Origin: DATBWZ01 sp036514535
Lineage (GTDB): Bacteria; JAMCPX01; DATBWZ01
Assembly: GCA_036514535.1 (NCBI GenBank)
Contig: DATBWZ010000051.1
Span: forward strand, 1-9,618
Reading direction: 5' to 3'
DNA length: 9,618 nt
Below are positions 6,828 through 9,618 of this stretch, piece by piece. Position 1 is the first letter of the stretch; each line of letters opens with the position of its first letter. Under the pieces are notes generated by a model. The model had not been told where the DNA came from and searched no databases. It saw nothing but the letters and a program-made list of their open reading frames with translations. The translations under genes were made by a program, and so were the position numbers.

Positions 6828-7160
6828 ATGAATCCATTATCTGAAAAACTTTATTTTAAAATCGGCGAGGTTAGCAACATAACCGGGATAAAGCCCTATG
6901 TCCTCAGATACTGGGAGGACGAATTCCCCATCATAGATCCTGTGAAGACTGGCGGAAAACATAGGCTCTACAGAAAAAAAGATATTGAAAATATTATGGT
7001 TATAAAAAAACTGCTTTACGAAGAAAGATTAACTATTGCTGGCGCAAAAAAGAAAATAATTGAAATGAAGGATAGAACAAAAAAAGACAGCTTTTCTGAC
7101 ACGATGGATCTCAAAGGGTTGCTTTCGGAACTCATACAGATCCGTGATTTTCTTGCATGA
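6828..7160 (+). CDS. MerR-family helix-turn-helix regulator (short form)
   Basis: The 110 residues hold one MerR-type winged helix: 'LYFKIGEVSNITGI' (helix-turn), 'VLRYWEDEFP' (recognition helix, with the R-Y-W-E of the family), 'GKHRLYRKKDIENI' (wing) and a following helix 'IKKLLYEERLTIAGAKKKI'. After that only a short coiled-coil-like tail of about 35 residues remains. There is no Cys-rich metal site and no ligand domain, so an effector cannot be named. Genes of this kind commonly follow ihfA in Desulfobacterota-like genomes (general knowledge). It starts 29 bases after ihfA with no good Shine-Dalgarno ('GAGTGA' at 6810-6815 is weak), and a promoter-like element ends 6 bases before the ATG. 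The tRNA-Pro gene begins 8 bases downstream. Targets are unknown; control of this operon is possible but unshown. Confidence 0.88.
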   Translation: MNPLSEKLYFKIGEVSNITGIKPYVLRYWEDEFPIIDPVKTGGKHRLYRKKDIENIMVIKKLLYEERLTIAGAKKKIIEMKDRTKKDSFSDTMDLKGLLSELIQIRDFLA

Positions 7161-7168
7161 ATAATTAT

Positions 7169-7242
7169 CGGGGCGTGGCGCAGCCTGGTAGCGCACTCGC
7201 TTGGGGTGCGAGTGGTCGGCCGTTCAAATCGGCTCGCCCCGA
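7169..7242 (+). tRNA. tRNA-Pro (anticodon GGG)
   Basis: A full cloverleaf of 74 bases. Acceptor CGGGGCG (7169-7175) pairs with CGCCCCG (7235-7241), the D-stem is GCGC/GCGC, and the anticodon stem CTCGC/GCGAG encloses loop TTGGGGT with GGG at 7203-7205. The T-stem GGCCG/CGGCT has loop TTCAAAT. The discriminator is A at 7242 and no CCA is encoded. It reads CCC and CCU codons. It starts 8 bases after the merR-like gene, so it is probably released from a shared transcript or one starting just upstream. Confidence 0.97.
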
Positions 7243-7245
7243 AAA

Positions 7246-7265
7246 GATTTTGCGGACGCAAAATC
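7246..7265 (+). terminator. Hairpin directly after tRNA-Pro, terminator or processing signal
   Basis: GATTTTGC (7246-7253) and GCAAAATC (7258-7265) form a perfect 8-bp stem with a GGAC loop, 4 bases after the tRNA. It lacks the U-run of a standard intrinsic terminator (CTGCTTATAATT follows), so termination is uncertain. It could protect the 3' end or help tRNA 3' processing. Confidence 0.35.
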
Positions 7266-7313
7266 CTGCTTATAATTGATAAACATTGGCATGACAGCCC
7301 CCCTGAATTTTGA

Positions 7314-7342
7314 TTGACAGAATTTCAATAAATGCTTATTAT
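7314..7342 (+). promoter_or_regulatory. Sigma-70-type promoter of tRNA-Phe
   Basis: TTGACA (7314-7319), exactly 17 bases, TATTAT (7337-7342). Transcription would start near 7349, giving a 5' leader of about 45 bases before the mature tRNA-Phe. Together with the thrS promoter it shows that this organism uses a standard housekeeping consensus. Confidence 0.8.
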
Positions 7343-7393
7343 ATTAAGATTAACATTATGAAAGATTTTTTAAATTATATTGTTCGCTAAAAT

Positions 7394-7466
<73 letters not shown>

Positions 7467-7502
7467 CATTATCCTTCATTTAATTCCATTATTGCAAACA
7501 TG

Positions 7503-7531
7503 TTGATTTTTCCCCCAGTTAATACGATAAT
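7503..7531 (+). promoter_or_regulatory. Possible promoter of the amidase gene
   Basis: TTGATT (7503-7508; four of six consensus bases), 17 bases, GATAAT (7526-7531; five of six). Transcription would begin near 7538, only about 3 bases before the GTG start. Readthrough from tRNA-Phe is the alternative source of the mRNA. Confidence 0.4.
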
Positions 7532-7540
7532 TTACAGATC

Positions 7541-8989
7541 GTGAAAGAATTACTGATTCTATCCGGTTCCCGTCTGGCAGAGTTGATTCGCAAGAGGGAG
7601 ATTTCTTCCGCAGAGGTTGTGGACGCTCACATAGCACAAATTCAAAAGGTAAATCCTGTTCTCAATGCCGTTGTAAGAGACCGGTTTGACCAGTCAAGGA
7701 TTGAGGCAAGGCAAGCGGATGAAAAAACCAGAACTATCCCTCCCGAAGAACTGCCGCCTTTTCACGGTGTCCCCTGCACAATAAAGGAATGTTTCTCGCT
7801 TACCGGAATGCCGAATACATCGGGCTTGGTCATGAGAAAAAATATAATCTCTCAATATGACGCCACCGCGGTTATGCGCCTGAAGAGGGCTGGCGCAATA
7901 CCACTGGGGGTTACAAATGTTCCAGAACTATGCATGTGGATGGAGACTTACAACAGGGTTTACGGCAGAACAAGAAATCCTTATAATCCGGCGAGGATCG
8001 TAGGCGGCAGTTCCGGAGGCGAGGGAGCAATCATTTCAGCTGGAGGCTCTCCCTTCGGACTCGGTTCGGATATCGGAGGCTCAATCAGAATGCCTGCCTT
8101 CTTCAATGGAATCTTCGGGCATAAGCCCACCGGCGGAACAGTCCCAAATACCGGACAATTCCCAATCGCAGAAAACGAGGCATTGCGCTATATGACAACC
8201 GGCCCGCTTGCAAGAAAAGCCGGCGATCTGATGCCATTGCTCAGGATTCTCGCAGGACCGGATGGCGAGGACCGCGGTTGCAGGGAATTCGCCTTCGGCG
8301 ACCCTTTAAGCGTTAGGATAGAAGAACTTACGATAATTGATGTTGAGGATAACGGATGGATCAAGGTGGATGCAGACCTTCGCAATGCTCAACAGAAAGC
8401 GGTTGAATACCTTGCAAGCCGGGGAGCAAAGATAAAAAAAACAAAGATTGAAAACCTCAGCAAATCGCTTGATATCTGGATATCAATGCTGAGCGCCGCA
8501 GGAGGGAAATCCTTCAGTTCCATGCTCGGCGGCGGAAAACCGATAAATATATTTTGGGAACTCATAAAACTTATGGTCAATCAATCCTCCCACATCTTCC
8601 CCTCTATTACACTGGCAATAATTGAAAAGTTGCCGAAAATAAGCCCTGGAAGAACAAAAAAGTTTGTGGAGATGGGAAATCAGCTGAGAGAGGAACTCGT
8701 GAGCCTTATTGGTCCAAAGGGAGCAATGCTTTACCCATCCTATCCAAAAACTGCACCATTCCACAGAAAGCCGCTTCTTATGCCATTTCACTGGGTTTAT
8801 ACAGCAATATTCAATGTTGTTGAACTACCCGTAACACAGGCGTCTCTGGGTTTAAACAAACAGGGCATACCCCTCGGAGTGCAGATCGTTGGGATTCATG
8901 GCAATGATCATGTTACAATTGCGTTAGCAATGGAACTGGAAAAAGCCTTTGGAGGATGGATGCCGCCAAGGATCGGGCTGCTGGGTTAA
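7541..8989 (+). CDS. Amidase-signature hydrolase, fatty acid amide hydrolase 2-like
   Basis: Hydrolyses a carboxamide with the Ser-cisSer-Lys triad of the amidase signature family; the substrate is unknown. Of 482 residues, K82 lies in 'CTIKECF', S157 in 'GGSSGGEGA' and S181 in 'GSDIGGSIRMP'. The spacings of 75 and 24 are those of mammalian FAAH (K142, S217, S241). The rest follows the FAAH2-like pattern: 'HGVPCTIKE', 'GATNVPE'-like 'GVTNVPELCMW', 'GHKPTGG' and near the end 'LPVTQASLGL..QGIPLGVQIVG', then 'FGGW.PP'. No signal peptide or N-terminal membrane segment is seen, so it is probably cytoplasmic. GatA of the tRNA-dependent amidotransferase is less likely, because gatB and gatC are not adjacent and the C-terminal part is FAAH-like. 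The start is GTG 7541; an in-frame TAA at 7520-7522 limits extension and there is no Shine-Dalgarno. Confidence 0.9.
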   Translation: MKELLILSGSRLAELIRKREISSAEVVDAHIAQIQKVNPVLNAVVRDRFDQSRIEARQADEKTRTIPPEELPPFHGVPCTIKECFSLTGMPNTSGLVMRKNIISQYDATAVMRLKRAGAIPLGVTNVPELCMWMETYNRVYGRTRNPYNPARIVGGSSGGEGAIISAGGSPFGLGSDIGGSIRMPAFFNGIFGHKPTGGTVPNTGQFPIAENEALRYMTTGPLARKAGDLMPLLRILAGPDGEDRGCREFAFGDPLSVRIEELTIIDVEDNGWIKVDADLRNAQQKAVEYLASRGAKIKKTKIENLSKSLDIWISMLSAAGGKSFSSMLGGGKPINIFWELIKLMVNQSSHIFPSITLAIIEKLPKISPGRTKKFVEMGNQLREELVSLIGPKGAMLYPSYPKTAPFHRKPLLMPFHWVYTAIFNVVELPVTQASLGLNKQGIPLGVQIVGIHGNDHVTIALAMELEKAFGGWMPPRIGLLG

Positions 8990-9059
8990 GATACTGAACT
9001 TACACCTGATTGATTTTTCTAAATAATAAAATATTCCTATGTTGTTGGGCAAATATTGA

Positions 9060-9618
9060 TTATCCTTTGTATGTTCCAAATACAATCCGCAGGACATCCG
9101 AGATCTCGCCTACTGTTGCCCTTGCACCGACTGCATCAAGAATAGATGGCATAAGATTTTTACTGCTCTCGGCTGTCTTCCGGATCCTGTTCAGGGAGGA
9201 TTTTAATTCTGAATTATTCCTTGTTGCCTTCAATTTCTTCAGCCGTGCAATCTGTTTTTGTTCAATCTCAGGATTTACCTTTAACAATTCAAATGTTATC
9301 TCTTCATCCATCTTATAGGCGTTAAGACCGACAACACTTCTTTCCCCTCTTTCAACAGCCTGCTGATATTTATACGCAGAATCGGCAATTGACTGCTGGA
9401 TATACCCCTTCTCTATCGCCTTTGCCGCTCCGCCCATATTTTCAACCTTTTCCAGTTCGCGCCTGGATTCATCCTCAATCCTGTTCGTCAATGCCTCAAT
9501 GGCATAAGCGCCGCCTACCGGGTCAACCGTATTCGCCACACCAGATTCTTCCGCGATAATCTGCTGGGTCCTCAAAGCAAGCCTAACAGCTTCCGCCGTA
9601 GGAAGGGCAAGCGCCTCG
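9060..9618 (-). CDS. Methylmalonyl-CoA mutase-type catalytic subunit, C-terminal end (partial), without B12 domain
   Basis: The visible 185 residues are the end of the substrate-binding TIM-barrel domain of a B12-dependent acyl-CoA mutase; the gene enters from the right edge on the - strand. The diagnostic stretch 'EALALPTAEAVRLALRTQQI' is followed by 'ESGVANTVDPVGGAYAIEALT', 'GGAAKAIEKGYIQQSIADSAY' and 'ERGERSVVGLN'. The protein ends 'ATVGEISDVLRIVFGTYKG' and stops. Full-length mutases continue here into a B12-binding domain with D-x-H-x-x-G, so this one belongs to the split type whose cobalamin subunit is a separate protein. The likely reaction is (R)-methylmalonyl-CoA to succinyl-CoA; isobutyryl-CoA or related mutases cannot be excluded because the specificity residues lie upstream. 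It is convergent with the amidase gene, with 70 AT-rich bases between the stops and no clear terminator. Confidence 0.93.
   Translation of the reverse strand, partial: EALALPTAEAVRLALRTQQIIAEESGVANTVDPVGGAYAIEALTNRIEDESRRELEKVENMGGAAKAIEKGYIQQSIADSAYKYQQAVERGERSVVGLNAYKMDEEITFELLKVNPEIEQKQIARLKKLKATRNNSELKSSLNRIRKTAESSKNLMPSILDAVGARATVGEISDVLRIVFGTYKG

Noticed and set aside
7016..7261. Minus-strand reading frame of 81 codons over the merR-like gene and tRNA-Pro
   Set aside because: Its start region is the complement of a tRNA gene and the rest is antisense to the merR-like gene.
8990..9059. A terminator between the convergent amidase and mutase genes
   Set aside because: The AATATT copies at about 9030 and 9052 could pair, but the stem is AT-only with a long loop; I find no stable hairpin with a U-run.
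9010..9318. Plus-strand reading frame of 102 codons after the amidase gene
   Set aside because: It lies opposite the mutase gene, which has strong family motifs throughout; the + frame looks like a random hydrophobic shadow.

Overview
The window holds a complete translation-machinery operon on the + strand, followed by two tRNA genes, an amidase gene, and, on the - strand, the end of a methylmalonyl-CoA mutase gene. Its left edge cuts the 3' end of a patatin-like phospholipase gene. It reads as an ordinary bacterial chromosome of moderate, slightly AT-rich composition. The order thrS-infC-rpmI-rplT-pheS-pheT-ihfA is the one known from E. coli. A short MerR-type gene and tRNA-Pro after ihfA, plus a one-domain mutase subunit, suggest a Gram-negative anaerobe of the Desulfobacterota or Nitrospirota kind, or an uncultured relative. 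This placement is inference; no marker here settles it.

Layout: 2-223, end of a patatin-like gene. 224-434, a 211-base gap with a consensus sigma-70 promoter (TTGACA-N18-TATTAT). 435-6798, thrS, infC, rpmI, rplT, pheS, pheT and ihfA, tightly packed: infC/rpmI overlap by 14 bases, pheS/pheT by 1 and pheT/ihfA by 4. 6828-7160, a MerR-type regulator with its own possible extended -10 promoter. 7169-7242, tRNA-Pro(GGG). 7394-7466, tRNA-Phe(GAA) behind its own strong promoter. 7541-8989, an amidase-signature hydrolase resembling fatty acid amide hydrolase 2. 9060-9618 (-), the end of the catalytic subunit of a B12-dependent acyl-CoA mutase, convergent with the amidase gene.

The operon combines two aminoacyl-tRNA synthetases (Thr, Phe), initiation factor 3, two large-subunit ribosomal proteins and a nucleoid-bending protein, so it probably responds to growth rate. 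The oddities are at the level of architecture and initiation. PheT lacks the whole N-terminal OB-fold (B2) tRNA-binding domain. ThrRS lacks the first hairpin of its TGS domain. infC appears to start at a non-canonical CUG behind a strong Shine-Dalgarno, which extends the protein 16 residues beyond the first ATG. A perfect 8-bp hairpin sits against the rplT ribosome binding site. Two genes (merR-like and amidase) have promoter-like elements so close to their starts that their mRNAs would be leaderless or nearly so. I see no CRISPR array, insertion sequence, toxin-antitoxin pair or defence system, and no evidence for a wholly new system.
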